DNA of 64,000 bases from Bacillota bacterium (GCA_023411795.1 JAEYOK010000025.1:1-64000); one strand, 5' to 3'. Counted from the first letter of the stretch, positions 36,698 through 45,916 are shown. Numbers and translations: made by a program. Notes: generated from the sequence alone by a model not told the origin.

Positions 36698-37726
36698 ATG
36701 TATTTGGAGGACTTATACAATCAAATTGAGAAAGCAATAAAAAAGGTTGATTTTGAGAAGCTGTGGCATGGTTTCAAACCATTTAAGTTTGCTCTTTATA
36801 ATGAAGAAGAGTGTTATTTTAATGGTGAGTATATCGAAAAAACGAGTGAGTTCGTTGCAAATACTGCAATTATCTATAATGGCGAATATATAGCAATCTG
36901 GAATGCCCAGGAGGACATGGAGATTGATATTTTTGCTTCTAAAATGATTCATGAGATGTTTCATGCTTTTCAATATCAAAATGACTGGCCGAGTTTCCCG
37001 AAGGAAATGGAAGCTTTATTTAGATATAAGTACAATAAGGAGAATCTTAGTATCAAATTGCATGAAAATGAGTTGCTGCTTGAACTTGCAGAATGCTTTG
37101 ATCGTGCTAAATATAATGAATTATTAAAATGTAGAAAATATAGAAGCCAAAAGTATGTATATGAATATCAATATGAAGCATGTGTTGAAGATATCGAAGG
37201 AAGTGCCAGTTATGTGGAATGGATGGTTTTAAAACAATTGAATCCACAGAAGGCTGATATGCTTTTTGAAGATATGAAGGCTACCATGATACAGTCTGAA
37301 TATTTCTTTCCAATTAGAATTTCAAGTTACTACACAGGGGCATTGATGATTAACTGTGTACTTCAAGCCTTGGATGAGGTGTATAATCCTGCAGTGAGAC
37401 CTCTTAGTATAAGCCTTGTTGAACAAATTGATTTTGAAAATATAAGTATTGAAAATCATCAGGTAACAAAAGCTTTGGAAGATTTTCAAACTGAAACGGA
37501 AAGAATAATTAACTCGGCTCTGGAATTGAATGAGATTGTTCTTGATGGACCGGCTGTTATGAAATGCGTTAATATCTATAATGCAAGACATAAGGAAGAA
37601 TATATTACTTCTACATTCTTCCTTGCATTTACTGTGGGTGAAAAAGACCAAGTCAAAATGGGAAATTTCGTAATAAAAATGGCTGATGAACACACAATTG
37701 AGAAAGTGTATCACTGGCCGATGTAA
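36698..37726 (+). CDS. Putative zinc-dependent metallopeptidase (HExxH), family not recognised
   Basis: A 342-residue soluble protein without signal peptide or membrane segment. MIHEMFHAF has HExxH at 85-89, and a downstream helix YEACVEDIEGSASYVEW has Glu164 and Glu167, suitable as the third zinc ligand of a gluzincin-like site. The C-terminal half (about 200-342) shows no motif I know. An SD-like CGGAGG precedes the ATG. It stands alone: a terminator lies upstream and the next gene is convergent, 9 bp away. Peptidase activity is predicted only from the motif; the substrate is unknown. Confidence 0.6.
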   Translation: MYLEDLYNQIEKAIKKVDFEKLWHGFKPFKFALYNEEECYFNGEYIEKTSEFVANTAIIYNGEYIAIWNAQEDMEIDIFASKMIHEMFHAFQYQNDWPSFPKEMEALFRYKYNKENLSIKLHENELLLELAECFDRAKYNELLKCRKYRSQKYVYEYQYEACVEDIEGSASYVEWMVLKQLNPQKADMLFEDMKATMIQSEYFFPIRISSYYTGALMINCVLQALDEVYNPAVRPLSISLVEQIDFENISIENHQVTKALEDFQTETERIINSALELNEIVLDGPAVMKCVNIYNARHKEEYITSTFFLAFTVGEKDQVKMGNFVIKMADEHTIEKVYHWPM

Positions 37727-37735
37727 AAATGTGCT

Positions 37736-38440
37736 TCAATAATAAATCTGTCTGCTTCCGTTTATTGTATCCATTATAACAGATGTTTGCCATTCCACAG
37801 CTTTTTTTGCATCTCTTTGTTCGAGATAGTCACATAATACCGATGTGTTATTATATAAAGAATCTACGCCAAAAAGCTGACAGTAACGTTCCCACAGGGT
37901 CATAACAGGCGCTTTAAACGAGGTAAATATCAAAGGTAGCAATGTATTACCTGAAAGAAACGCTAACTCGTGCTGGAAGCTGAAGGCTAGTTCAGAAACA
38001 TCCTTAAATGACGGGGCATCTTTCATTTGCTCTACATAGCTACGTAATGTTTTTATTTCATCATCTGTTACCTTTGGAACAAGCGATTCTATGGCTAATT
38101 TATCATATGCGATACGGAGCTCAAGAATAGAGCGTATCTCTGCTTTTCTTAATATACCGCCATTATAATTCATAATTGAAATCAAGGTTTCCAGGGTTCC
38201 GTTTTTTCGGTAATCTGCTACGAAAGTACCTATTCTAGGCTTTATGGTTAAGAAACCTTTTCGGGCGAGTTCTGAAATGCCGGTATTAACTACCGCTCTA
38301 CTAACCTGCATGGATTTTGAAATATCTCTCTCAGGGGGCAGTTTTTCACCTATTGCCAGACGACCTGATAATATCATGGTCTCCAGTTCCTTGATAAACA
38401 ATTCCTTCAATGATGGCGAGCTTAATTTTGAAAACTCCAT
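37736..38440 (-). CDS. GntR-family (FadR subfamily) transcriptional regulator
   Basis: A 234-residue regulator. The winged helix (about 15-75; KLPPERDISKSMQVSRAVVNTGISELARKGF, split over two helices) and an all-helical FCD effector domain (about 90-225) place it in the FadR subgroup, which senses small organic acids, often with a metal. The ATG at 38440 is chosen because homologues begin shortly before the LKELFIKELE helix and AGAGG lies upstream; an earlier GTG-type start would run into the operator. Its own promoter contains TGGTATGACCA, and the same site occurs in the divergent promoter, so it probably represses both. Confidence 0.88.
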   Translation of the reverse strand: MEFSKLSSPSLKELFIKELETMILSGRLAIGEKLPPERDISKSMQVSRAVVNTGISELARKGFLTIKPRIGTFVADYRKNGTLETLISIMNYNGGILRKAEIRSILELRIAYDKLAIESLVPKVTDDEIKTLRSYVEQMKDAPSFKDVSELAFSFQHELAFLSGNTLLPLIFTSFKAPVMTLWERYCQLFGVDSLYNNTSVLCDYLEQRDAKKAVEWQTSVIMDTINGSRQIYY

Positions 38441-38467
38441 AATATAATATACCTCTATGACTGATTG

Positions 38468-38520
38468 TGGTATGACCAAATACCACGTTAAATTATATTG
38501 TAAAATTGAGAGATTATCAA
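38468..38520 (-). promoter_or_regulatory. Promoter of the FadR-type regulator with operator
   Basis: On the minus strand: TTGATA (38520-38515), 17 bp, TATAAT (38497-38492). TGGTATGACCA (38468-38478), palindromic and of the FadR/PdhR type, lies about 12 bases after the expected start site, also within the wider repeat GTGGTAT/ATACCAC. This suits autorepression. Confidence 0.75.
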
Positions 38521-38572
38521 GATAGAATTAGATTAATAAAGTAGAAAGTAGTATGGAAACATAGGCTTGTAG

Positions 38573-38631
38573 TTGACTTAGGTATATAGGTGTGTTAACA
38601 TTTTATCAAAGCAAAATTCTGGTATGACCAG
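38573..38631 (+). promoter_or_regulatory. Divergent promoter with the same FadR-type operator
   Basis: TTGACT (38573-38578), 17 bp, TAACAT (38596-38601). CTGGTATGACCAG (38619-38631), a perfect palindrome apart from its central base, contains the same 11-mer as 38468-38478 and lies just after the start site. It would control the transcript running through the hypB fragment to the membrane protein gene at 39025. Confidence 0.72.
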
Positions 38632-38737
38632 AAAAAGATTTATCCAAGACTTAGTATATATTATAGAACTCAGAAATAATATGCTTACTAAAGAGCTAAG
38701 AAATTTATATTCATTTAATAGTAACGGGGGTTGCATG

Positions 38738-38959
38738 ATGGATAAGTTCAGGGTTCTTGGAATAAAACAAAGTTTCATTGAAAACAATGACCATCAGGCA
38801 AATCTGCTTCTAAATGAGATTAAAATAAAGAAAACATTTCTGTTTAATTTAGTATCGCCTCCTGACTTTGGGAAAACGACAAATCTTACACAAACTATCA
38901 AAGCCTTAATGAATCAAATAAGACAGAACAAAAATGTGAGAGGTTTTAATTGGCAGTGA
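38738..38959 (+). pseudogene. hypB: hypB fragment (N-terminal remnant of hydrogenase nickel-insertion GTPase)
   Basis: A 73-codon frame starting MDKFRVLGIKQSFIENND and continuing DHQANLLLNEIKIKKTFLFNLVS, which resembles the start of HypB just before its P-loop. The P-loop itself is damaged (SPPDFGKTT for SPGSGKTT) and the frame stops about 35 residues later, where intact HypB has another 130 or so. No hyp gene is nearby. GGGGG precedes the ATG and the FadR-type promoter would transcribe it. Assignment rests on a short stretch. Confidence 0.55.
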
Positions 38960-39024
38960 ATTCTTAATTAATGAGATTTTTTTATTGCTAATTAACTCAA
39001 AATAAATTTTTATGGAGGTCAGTC

Positions 39025-40005
39025 ATGTTTAGTTTCAATTTTGGAAGCGGGGCTACGACCCTTTCGGTATGGCTTGTCTGGATAGCAGTTTTTGTTGTTT
39101 TGTTTGGGTTAAACGAAATAGCCAGACGATACAAAGTGGGTGGATTCTTATGCTTCATAGTGCTGCCGACGGTTCTTACTGTGTTATGGTTTACTGTATT
39201 GAAGGAAAAGACATATACCGATTGGTTCCATCTAGCCAAAGTATATTCTTCCACAGCAGGTTGTATCGGTTTCTGGTGTATCAGACATCTGCACGGTAAA
39301 AACAAAAAGACAGGGAAAGAGTGGCGTTTGGCTGATAATAAAATAGCCCTTTGTTTCCCTCCGCTAATTCTGGCAGTTAATATCTTTGAAGCGGTTGTCA
39401 GAGATATTCAGATTGGAATTCAGTATGCCGGCGGTGGAATTCTTGCAGACGGATCAATGTATGTATTGGGTGGTTCATGGAACTATATGAACGCTATAGC
39501 AGGTGTTCTAAATGTAATTACCATAACCGGGTGGTTTGGTATATGTATTCGCAAAGTGACAAAGAAAGATGGCAGTAAGGACATGTTATGGCCCGACATG
39601 CTATGGTTCTGGATTATAGCATATGATCTATGGAATTTTGCATATACATATAACTGTTTACCGGGACATGCTTGGTATTGTGGTTTTGCATTATTGCTTG
39701 CACCAACCCTTTGTGCTTTTACTATCGGAAAAGGTGCATGGCTTCAACATCGTGCTCAAACCTTGGCGCTGTGGTGCATGTTTGCACAGACATTCCCGGC
39801 GTTTCTTGATGAAGGTAAATTTGCTGTTGCCTCCACATACAATGAAGTACCATTGTTTATTTTCAGTTTCTTAGCTTTGGCTGCTAATGTTGCGGTTCTT
39901 GTATATATGATTTACAAGAGTGTAAAAACAAAGCGCAACCCATATAAAGGCGAGCTTTATACTGACTTAAAGAAATATCAGGAAATTAAAGCATTAGCCG
40001 AATAA
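39025..40005 (+). CDS. Polytopic membrane protein, DUF5692-like
   Basis: A 326-residue integral membrane protein with about eight hydrophobic segments (for example VWLVWIAVFVVLFGL, FLCFIVLPTVLTVLWF, MLWFWIIAYDLWNFAY, VPLFIFSFLALAANVAVLV). Conserved-looking polar residues lie in the segments (NEIARRY, WNYMNAI, DLWNFAYTYNCLPGHAWY). I think it matches DUF5692, whose function is unknown. GGAGG precedes the ATG. It is the only intact gene behind the FadR-type promoter at 38573, so it may transport or sense an organic acid; that is inference. Confidence 0.7.
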   Translation: MFSFNFGSGATTLSVWLVWIAVFVVLFGLNEIARRYKVGGFLCFIVLPTVLTVLWFTVLKEKTYTDWFHLAKVYSSTAGCIGFWCIRHLHGKNKKTGKEWRLADNKIALCFPPLILAVNIFEAVVRDIQIGIQYAGGGILADGSMYVLGGSWNYMNAIAGVLNVITITGWFGICIRKVTKKDGSKDMLWPDMLWFWIIAYDLWNFAYTYNCLPGHAWYCGFALLLAPTLCAFTIGKGAWLQHRAQTLALWCMFAQTFPAFLDEGKFAVASTYNEVPLFIFSFLALAANVAVLVYMIYKSVKTKRNPYKGELYTDLKKYQEIKALAE

Positions 40006-40017
40006 AAAGTAAACGTG

Positions 40018-40074
40018 ACAAGGGGACGGGGGTTGTGTCACTTCATTATGGTGACACAACCCCCGTCCCCTTGT
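40018..40074. repeat. GGGACGG-type palindrome before uvrA
   Basis: A perfect 24-bp inverted repeat (40018-40041 and 40051-40074) with a 9-base loop TTCATTATG and core GGGGACGG/CCGTCCCC. It shares the core but not the arms with the elements at 35255 and 52932. It starts 13 bp after the membrane protein gene and lacks a T tract. Confidence 0.85.
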
Positions 40075-40089
40075 AACATTAATTTTATA

Positions 40090-40118
40090 TTGATTTCCGT
40101 ACATATGTTCGATATAAT
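40090..40118 (+). promoter_or_regulatory. uvrA promoter with LexA box in the spacer
   Basis: TTGATT (40090-40095), 17 bp, TATAAT (40113-40118). The spacer holds CGTACATATGTTCG (40098-40111), the Gram-positive SOS box CGAACRNRYGTTYG with one mismatch. LexA bound here would exclude polymerase, giving damage-induced uvrA. A second -10-like TGGGTATAAT lies at 40166-40175. Confidence 0.82.
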
Positions 40119-40246
40119 TATCAGGACATATTGTAATGATTTTACTTTTGGTTTATATTGCACAGTGGGTATAATATATTTACATCATTATTGACCAAGG
40201 TAAATTAAACAATTATGATTACTGAAATTCATGGGAAGAAGAACAT

Positions 40247-43072
40247 ATGAAGGACAAAATATATATAAAAGGTGCTTGTGAACACAATCTAAAGAATGTT
40301 GATGTAGAGATACCAAGGGATAAATTAGTTGTTATTACAGGCCTAAGTGGTTCGGGAAAATCGTCGCTGGCCTTCGATACTATTTATGCCGAAGGGCAGC
40401 GGCGCTATATGGAATCCCTGTCCTCTTACGCAAGGCAGTTTCTTGGACTCATGGAAAAGCCTGATGTGGAGTTTATTGAAGGGCTTTCACCTGCTATTTC
40501 TATTGACCAGCGCACAACATCTAAAAACCCTCGTTCAACAGTGGGAACTGTCACGGAGATATATGATTATTTCAGGCTTATGTTCGCTCGAATAGGAATT
40601 CCTCATTGTCCACAATGCGGTAAAGTCATTGCTCAGCAGACTGTGGATCAGATGGTGGATGCGGTTATGGCTCTTGAGGAGGGTACTCGTATTCAAGTGC
40701 TTGCCCCTGTGGTACGAGGCCGTAAAGGCGAGTATACAAAGCTTATTCAGGACGCCAGAAAGAACGGGTATGTCCGTATCCGTGTTGATGGCGAGATAAT
40801 GGAAATAAATGAAGAAATTCAATTGGACAAGAAGCGAAAACACACTATTGAAATAGTGGTGGACAGGCTTATTGTGCGCCCTGAAATCCAAAAACGACTG
40901 ACTGATTCCATTGAGACAAGTCTGAATCTAGCCGGCGGGCTATTAGTTATTGATGTTATGGGTAAGGAAGAAATGCTCTTTTCCCAGAACTTCTCCTGCG
41001 CCGAATGTGGCATCAGCATAGAAGAGCTTACTCCGAGAATGTTCTCATTCAATAATCCCTTTGGAGCCTGTACAAACTGCAGTGGCTTGGGAACACTTAT
41101 GAAAATTGACCCTGACCTTGTATTAGTAGACAGAACTAAGGCTCTGACAGAGGGGGCTCTTGCTACTTCGGGCTGGAACTTTACCAATGAGGATGCATAC
41201 AGCCGCATGTATCTGGATGCGCTTGCAAACCATTATGGTTTTGATATAAACACTCCTGTTGAAAAGCTTCCGCCCGAGATTCTGGATAAAATCCTATACG
41301 GAACCGGCAATGAAAAAATAAAAGTAGAATACGATAGGGCATACGGCAGCGGTAGCTTCATGACCACCTTTGAAGGTGTGATTAGTAGCATGGAGCGCCG
41401 TTACAGGGAAACTAAATCCGATGGTCAAAAAGAATATTATGAATCATATATGAGTAATATACCCTGTCAGGAGTGCGAAGGTAAGCGTTTGAAAAAGGAA
41501 AGCCTTGCAGTTACTGTCGGGGACAAAAATATACACGAAATAAGCTCTATGTCAATTAGTGATGCGGTAAGTTTCTTTAAAAATCTGAAGTTAAGCGATC
41601 GAGAGGTTCTTATCGCCTCGCAGATATTAAAGGAAATTAACGCACGTCTGAAATTTTTGATGGATGTGGGCCTTAATTATCTTACACTGCACAGAGCAGC
41701 AGCGACACTATCGGGGGGAGAGGCACAGCGTATACGCTTAGCTACACAGATAGGTTCGGGTCTTATGGGAGTCTTATATATTCTTGATGAACCAAGTATT
41801 GGGCTTCACCAGAGAGACAATGAAAAGCTCCTTGAAACACTGAAAAGGCTTAGAGATTTGGGAAATACTCTTTTAGTAGTCGAGCATGATGAGGATACTA
41901 TGTACGCAGCTGACCATATTATAGATATGGGACCGGGTGCAGGTGAACATGGTGGTAAGGTCATTGCCGAAGGAACTGTAGAGGAAATTAAAGCAAATCC
42001 CAACTCAATTACAGGTAAGTATTTAAGCGGAGCTATAAAAATTGAGGTTCCGAAACAAAGGCGTCAAAAAAATGGAAGGGTGCTAAGAGTCTTAGGGGCA
42101 AAAGAAAATAACCTAAAAGATATAGATGTAGATATTCCTCTTGGGGTTTTTACATGTGTAACAGGAGTTTCAGGCTCCGGGAAGAGTTCTCTGGTTAATG
42201 AAATACTATACAAAAAGCTTGCAGCAAAGCTGAACAGGGCTAAAACAAAGGCAGGATTACACAGAGATATATTGGGACTGGACCAATTAGACAAGGTTAT
42301 TAATATAGACCAATCACCGATAGGACGCACACCGAGATCAAATCCGGCTACCTATACGGGCTTATTTGACTTGATAAGAGATTTATTCTCCCAGACAGTG
42401 GACGCAAAAACCAAGGGTTATAATGCAGGAAGATTTAGCTTCAATGTAAAGGGTGGAAGGTGTGAAGCCTGTTCTGGAGATGGTATCATTAAAATAGAAA
42501 TGCACTTTTTGCCCGATGTTTATGTACCATGTGAGGTCTGTAAGGGCAAGCGGTATAATAGGGAAACTCTTGATGTTAAGTACAAGGGTAAAAGTATTGC
42601 CGATGTTCTTGATATGACAGTGGGGGAGGCTCTGGTGTTTTTTGAAAATTTACCGAAACTTCAGAGGAAAATTCAAACCTTATATGATGTGGGTTTGAGT
42701 TATATTCGTTTAGGTCAACCTGCTACCACTCTATCAGGCGGTGAAGCACAACGTGTCAAATTGGCCACTGAGTTATCCAAGCGAGCTACAGGTAGGACAA
42801 TGTATATTCTGGATGAACCTACTACCGGTCTTCATATGGCAGATGTTCATAAGCTTATTGAGGTTTTGCAGCAGCTGGTGGAGTCGGGTAACAGCATAGT
42901 TGTTATTGAACATAACCTGGATGTTATAAAAACAGCCGATTATATTATTGATTTAGGACCTGAGGGAGGAGACTACGGTGGAGAAATTCTAGCAACTGGA
43001 ACTCCTGAGGAAGTTGCCAATAATAGTAGATCATATACGGCAAGATTTCTTAAAAAAGTTTTAAATTCTTAG
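40247..43072 (+). CDS. uvrA: Excinuclease ABC subunit A
   Basis: A 941-residue damage-recognition ATPase of nucleotide excision repair. Two ABC modules: Walker A GLSGSGKSSLAF (near 30) and GVSGSGKSSLV (near 640), signature LSGGEAQRIRLA and LSGGEAQRVKLA. CxxC zinc modules appear at CPQCGK, CAECG-18-CTNC and CEACSGDG-19-CEVCKGKR. The length is normal. uvrB is not adjacent, although many Clostridia have uvrB-uvrA together. The gene has its own SOS-type promoter. Confidence 0.97.
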   Translation: MKDKIYIKGACEHNLKNVDVEIPRDKLVVITGLSGSGKSSLAFDTIYAEGQRRYMESLSSYARQFLGLMEKPDVEFIEGLSPAISIDQRTTSKNPRSTVGTVTEIYDYFRLMFARIGIPHCPQCGKVIAQQTVDQMVDAVMALEEGTRIQVLAPVVRGRKGEYTKLIQDARKNGYVRIRVDGEIMEINEEIQLDKKRKHTIEIVVDRLIVRPEIQKRLTDSIETSLNLAGGLLVIDVMGKEEMLFSQNFSCAECGISIEELTPRMFSFNNPFGACTNCSGLGTLMKIDPDLVLVDRTKALTEGALATSGWNFTNEDAYSRMYLDALANHYGFDINTPVEKLPPEILDKILYGTGNEKIKVEYDRAYGSGSFMTTFEGVISSMERRYRETKSDGQKEYYESYMSNIPCQECEGKRLKKESLAVTVGDKNIHEISSMSISDAVSFFKNLKLSDREVLIASQILKEINARLKFLMDVGLNYLTLHRAAATLSGGEAQRIRLATQIGSGLMGVLYILDEPSIGLHQRDNEKLLETLKRLRDLGNTLLVVEHDEDTMYAADHIIDMGPGAGEHGGKVIAEGTVEEIKANPNSITGKYLSGAIKIEVPKQRRQKNGRVLRVLGAKENNLKDIDVDIPLGVFTCVTGVSGSGKSSLVNEILYKKLAAKLNRAKTKAGLHRDILGLDQLDKVINIDQSPIGRTPRSNPATYTGLFDLIRDLFSQTVDAKTKGYNAGRFSFNVKGGRCEACSGDGIIKIEMHFLPDVYVPCEVCKGKRYNRETLDVKYKGKSIADVLDMTVGEALVFFENLPKLQRKIQTLYDVGLSYIRLGQPATTLSGGEAQRVKLATELSKRATGRTMYILDEPTTGLHMADVHKLIEVLQQLVESGNSIVVIEHNLDVIKTADYIIDLGPEGGDYGGEILATGTPEEVANNSRSYTARFLKKVLNS

Positions 43073-43137
43073 GACCACGATAGATAAGGGGCATAAATAG
43101 GTTCTAATCAAAGTTTACAATTGTGAGGTAAATTAGT

Positions 43138-45015
43138 ATGTCAAAGAAGTTAAGATTGTTAGTCGTTATAATAGCTATAGTTACTTTAGCTATTCCTTTT
43201 AATGCATGCCAAAGGCTCAGAGGTGGAACAGAGGACGTTATTAGCGAGAACCATGAGGACGACAAAGACAACGATGAAGATGTTCCCATAGCTTCAGAGA
43301 TTCCTATGGAAGACGATGGAAGCATTTTACCGTTTGCTCAAAACAATGGTTTTGACGTTACTTATGGCTTTATGAATAAATCGGGAAATATAGTGATTGA
43401 ACCACGTTTTAAAGCCGCCCAACCATTTTTTGAAAGTGGAATTGCACCCGTGATTGATTTTGATGGGAAAACCGGGCTTATAGATAAAACAGGGACATTT
43501 AAAGTTGAACCTAATTGGAACTACCTTTATTACATTGATGAGATATTTATAGGGTACGATTACGAAAACAATATAAGTGCAGTATTTGATAAAGATGGCG
43601 AGATGCTGTTTCAGCGAGAAGGATACCTTGCTGATTACAGCGATGGTTTATCTCCATTGTACAGTGATTCGGAGAAAGGTTATCTGGACACATCAGGAAA
43701 TATTGCTCTAAAACTTAATTATGATGTTCTGGATTATTTCAAAAATGGCATAGCCGAAGTGGCGCCGGAATATATGGGACCATCCCATTATATAGACAAA
43801 AACGGCAATGATCTTACAGATACGGTTTCTTCGGGCTTGAGAATGTATAAGGACGAGCAAACCGATCTTTTTGGTTTTAAAAACCGGCAGGGTGATATTG
43901 TTATAGAGGCTCAGTACAATGAGGCAAGTCCCTTTTTGGACGGATATGCATTTATAAGTGCACCTTCCGATTCCTATAATTATAGGTATGGAATTATTGA
44001 TACAGAGGGAAAACAAGTAGTAGAGCCTAAATACTGCGGAATAGAAAGATTGAAAAACGGGCTTATTGCAGTCGGGGAAGAGGTCGATGAATATACCTAT
44101 ATACCCGAAACTTACTTTAACTACTGTAAAAAGGCACTTTTCACCTCTGATTTAAAGAAATCCACCGAATTTATTTTTGATTCTGTAACAGATTTTGATA
44201 ATGAAAATGTATGTGTCAACGATGATAGCTCAATATATTTTATTAATAAAGAACTGGAGCGATCCAAGGAGCTACCAGGGCTGCTGGGAAGAGGAGTATT
44301 TATAAAGGATGGAGAGCTTCTTAGAGGCTATTTTAATGATAAGCTGACAGTATTTGATGCTAAAGGAGAACTCCTTGCTCAGGATAGCGGTGATATTGTC
44401 CTGGGAGACGGAGTTCTAGCAATAAAACAGGTTGAACTTCCCACCCCCGTAACTACCCTTTCTTATCCGGTTATATCGGGGCTTAAAGATAAGTCAATAG
44501 AGAAAAAGATTAACGATGCGATATATTATGAAATGGTAGAGTCTTATAGAGATTTTGTTAGTTTTAATGGACCGGAAGACTCAATCTATGTGTATAGTAG
44601 TTATATGCTTGCCAAAGAGAAAAATCTTCTTTTAATTGACCAAGACATCTATATGAATGTGTTGGGAGCAAATCATGGCTATTCCTACAGAAACACGGTT
44701 TATATAGATGCTGTAACAGGAGTAAGCTATGGCTTATCAGACCTATTTAAGCCTTATTCAGGCGCCTTTGACTACTTAAGTGCGGCTGTGACCAAACATA
44801 TACAAGAAAATATGGATGAGATGGGGTACTTTGTAGATGAAATGGTCGTTCACTCTGATTCAACATTTGTTGTCAAGCAAGATGGTATAGTACTTTATTA
44901 TACTGAGGGAGATATAGCAGCTTATGCGGCAGGAATGCAGGAGTTCTTTATTTCGTTTTCCGACTTAAATGACTATATAGATACTAATGGCGATTTCTGG
45001 AGAGCATTTAAATAG
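43138..45015 (+). CDS. WG-repeat lipoprotein with C-terminal DUF3298/RsiV-like domain
   Basis: A 625-residue lipoprotein. The N-terminus LLVVIIAIVTLAIPFNAC is a lipobox-type signal (Cys near 24), so it is anchored to the outer face of the membrane. Residues about 70-340 carry WG-like repeats (YGFMNKSGNIVIEPRF, TGLIDKTGTFKVEPNW, KGYLDTSGNIALKLNY, FGFKNRQGDIVIEAQY), which form a beta-propeller-like sensor or binding surface. The C-terminal 200 residues (from PVTTLSYPVISG, with NHGYSYRNTVYIDAVTG and FISFSDLNDYI) look like DUF3298. No enzyme motif is seen. A terminator follows that also serves the convergent gene. Confidence 0.82.
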   Translation: MSKKLRLLVVIIAIVTLAIPFNACQRLRGGTEDVISENHEDDKDNDEDVPIASEIPMEDDGSILPFAQNNGFDVTYGFMNKSGNIVIEPRFKAAQPFFESGIAPVIDFDGKTGLIDKTGTFKVEPNWNYLYYIDEIFIGYDYENNISAVFDKDGEMLFQREGYLADYSDGLSPLYSDSEKGYLDTSGNIALKLNYDVLDYFKNGIAEVAPEYMGPSHYIDKNGNDLTDTVSSGLRMYKDEQTDLFGFKNRQGDIVIEAQYNEASPFLDGYAFISAPSDSYNYRYGIIDTEGKQVVEPKYCGIERLKNGLIAVGEEVDEYTYIPETYFNYCKKALFTSDLKKSTEFIFDSVTDFDNENVCVNDDSSIYFINKELERSKELPGLLGRGVFIKDGELLRGYFNDKLTVFDAKGELLAQDSGDIVLGDGVLAIKQVELPTPVTTLSYPVISGLKDKSIEKKINDAIYYEMVESYRDFVSFNGPEDSIYVYSSYMLAKEKNLLLIDQDIYMNVLGANHGYSYRNTVYIDAVTGVSYGLSDLFKPYSGAFDYLSAAVTKHIQENMDEMGYFVDEMVVHSDSTFVVKQDGIVLYYTEGDIAAYAAGMQEFFISFSDLNDYIDTNGDFWRAFK

Positions 45016-45043
45016 GATTATAAAAAATGCAGGTATTATAAGA

Positions 45044-45078
45044 GTCAGGCTGATTTAGTTATTCAGCCTGACTTTTTC
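45044..45078. terminator. Terminator between the WG lipoprotein and the HD gene
   Basis: GTCAGGCTGA pairs with TCAGCCTGAC around a 9-base loop and runs into TTTTTCTT on the plus strand. It overlaps the 3' end of the minus-strand gene. Confidence 0.88.
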
Positions 45079-45664
45079 TTAATAACCCTTTTGTTATGGC
45101 TTCTTCAATAAGCTCGGAGGCGAAATCCCATAATTCCGGGGCTCCGTCTTCTATGCGTCTGTTTCGCTTAACAACTTGCTCCTTGCTAATACTATGCTCT
45201 TTCCATGTTCCGCCATTATTCAGAAAATTCATCATAACAGGTTGAAGTCTATCCATAGCAGCTGCAAATTTAGCCTCAGGTGTTTCCATTGCATCGAATT
45301 CTTCCCATAGCTCTTTAAGCTCTTTACCTTGATCCTCGGGAAGAATGCCAAATATACGCTCTGCAGCTTTCTGCTCACGCTCAAGCTTGTCAATATTCCC
45401 GGCTGCATCATAACAGAAAGTGTCGCCGGCATCGATCTCTACAAGATCGTGTACGATACACATCTTCATTACTTTGAGCATATCTATGTCCGATTCCTTT
45501 GAGTATTCGCCAAGTAGAAACGCCATCAATGCTAAATGCCAGGAATGCTCCGCATCATTTTCACGCCTTGTTCCATCGTGTATCTTGGTCATTCTGAATA
45601 TATTTTTTACTTTATCTACCTCTAAAATGAACTGTATTTGCTTTTTAAGTCTCTCTGATGCCAT
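45059..45664 (-). CDS. HD-domain hydrolase (YfbR/5'-deoxynucleotidase-like)
   Basis: A 201-residue metal-dependent phosphohydrolase. The HD signature is intact: H40 in NDAEHSWHLAL, H72-D73 in CIVHDLVEIDAGD, and a later Asp in AAMDRLQPVMMN. This layout matches COG1896 (YfbR-like) enzymes, which dephosphorylate deoxynucleoside monophosphates; the substrate is not proved by sequence. The start lies behind GAGGATGATT. It is the only minus-strand gene between uvrA and HU and is unlinked to its neighbours. Confidence 0.85.
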   Translation of the reverse strand: MASERLKKQIQFILEVDKVKNIFRMTKIHDGTRRENDAEHSWHLALMAFLLGEYSKESDIDMLKVMKMCIVHDLVEIDAGDTFCYDAAGNIDKLEREQKAAERIFGILPEDQGKELKELWEEFDAMETPEAKFAAAMDRLQPVMMNFLNNGGTWKEHSISKEQVVKRNRRIEDGAPELWDFASELIEEAITKGLLRKSQAE

Positions 45665-45729
45665 ATAATCATCCTCTCATTGTTATTATATTATACAATT
45701 AATTACCTGCTTATTTAAGGAACTATTGA

Positions 45730-45758
45730 TTGAATTATACAACACGTAAGTTTATAAT
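45730..45758 (+). promoter_or_regulatory. Promoter-like sequence in the proB upstream gap
   Basis: TTGAAT (45730-45735), 17 bp, TATAAT (45753-45758), 350 bp before proB. It could give proB a long leader. In the rest of this 442-bp gap I see only the minus-strand terminator below and A/T-rich sequence. Confidence 0.5.
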
Positions 45759-45871
45759 GGGAGTTAAGATTTTTCCGGATGAAATGGACATGCACATTAT
45801 ATTGATTATAATCGGTGAAGCTTTTGGAGCAATAGGGGACATAGAGATTTGTAAGATATAAGCAAATCAAT

Positions 45872-45916
45872 AAAAAAAAAGGCCAAACCACCGGGGGGTT
45901 GGATTTTAGTCTGGCC
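45872..45916 (-). terminator. Minus-strand terminator with nine T, no minus-strand gene known upstream
   Basis: Read on the minus strand, GGCCA pairs with TGGCC around an inner CCAACC/GGTGG pairing, then nine T (45880-45872). Minus-strand DNA between here and 46083 has no convincing gene, so a short untranslated transcript is suspected. On the plus strand the same hairpin would lie in the proB leader. Confidence 0.5.

Noticed and set aside
45758..45862. 34-codon frame starting in the TATAAT of the promoter before proB
   Set aside because: No ribosome site, and the ATG lies at the expected transcription start; coding is unlikely.
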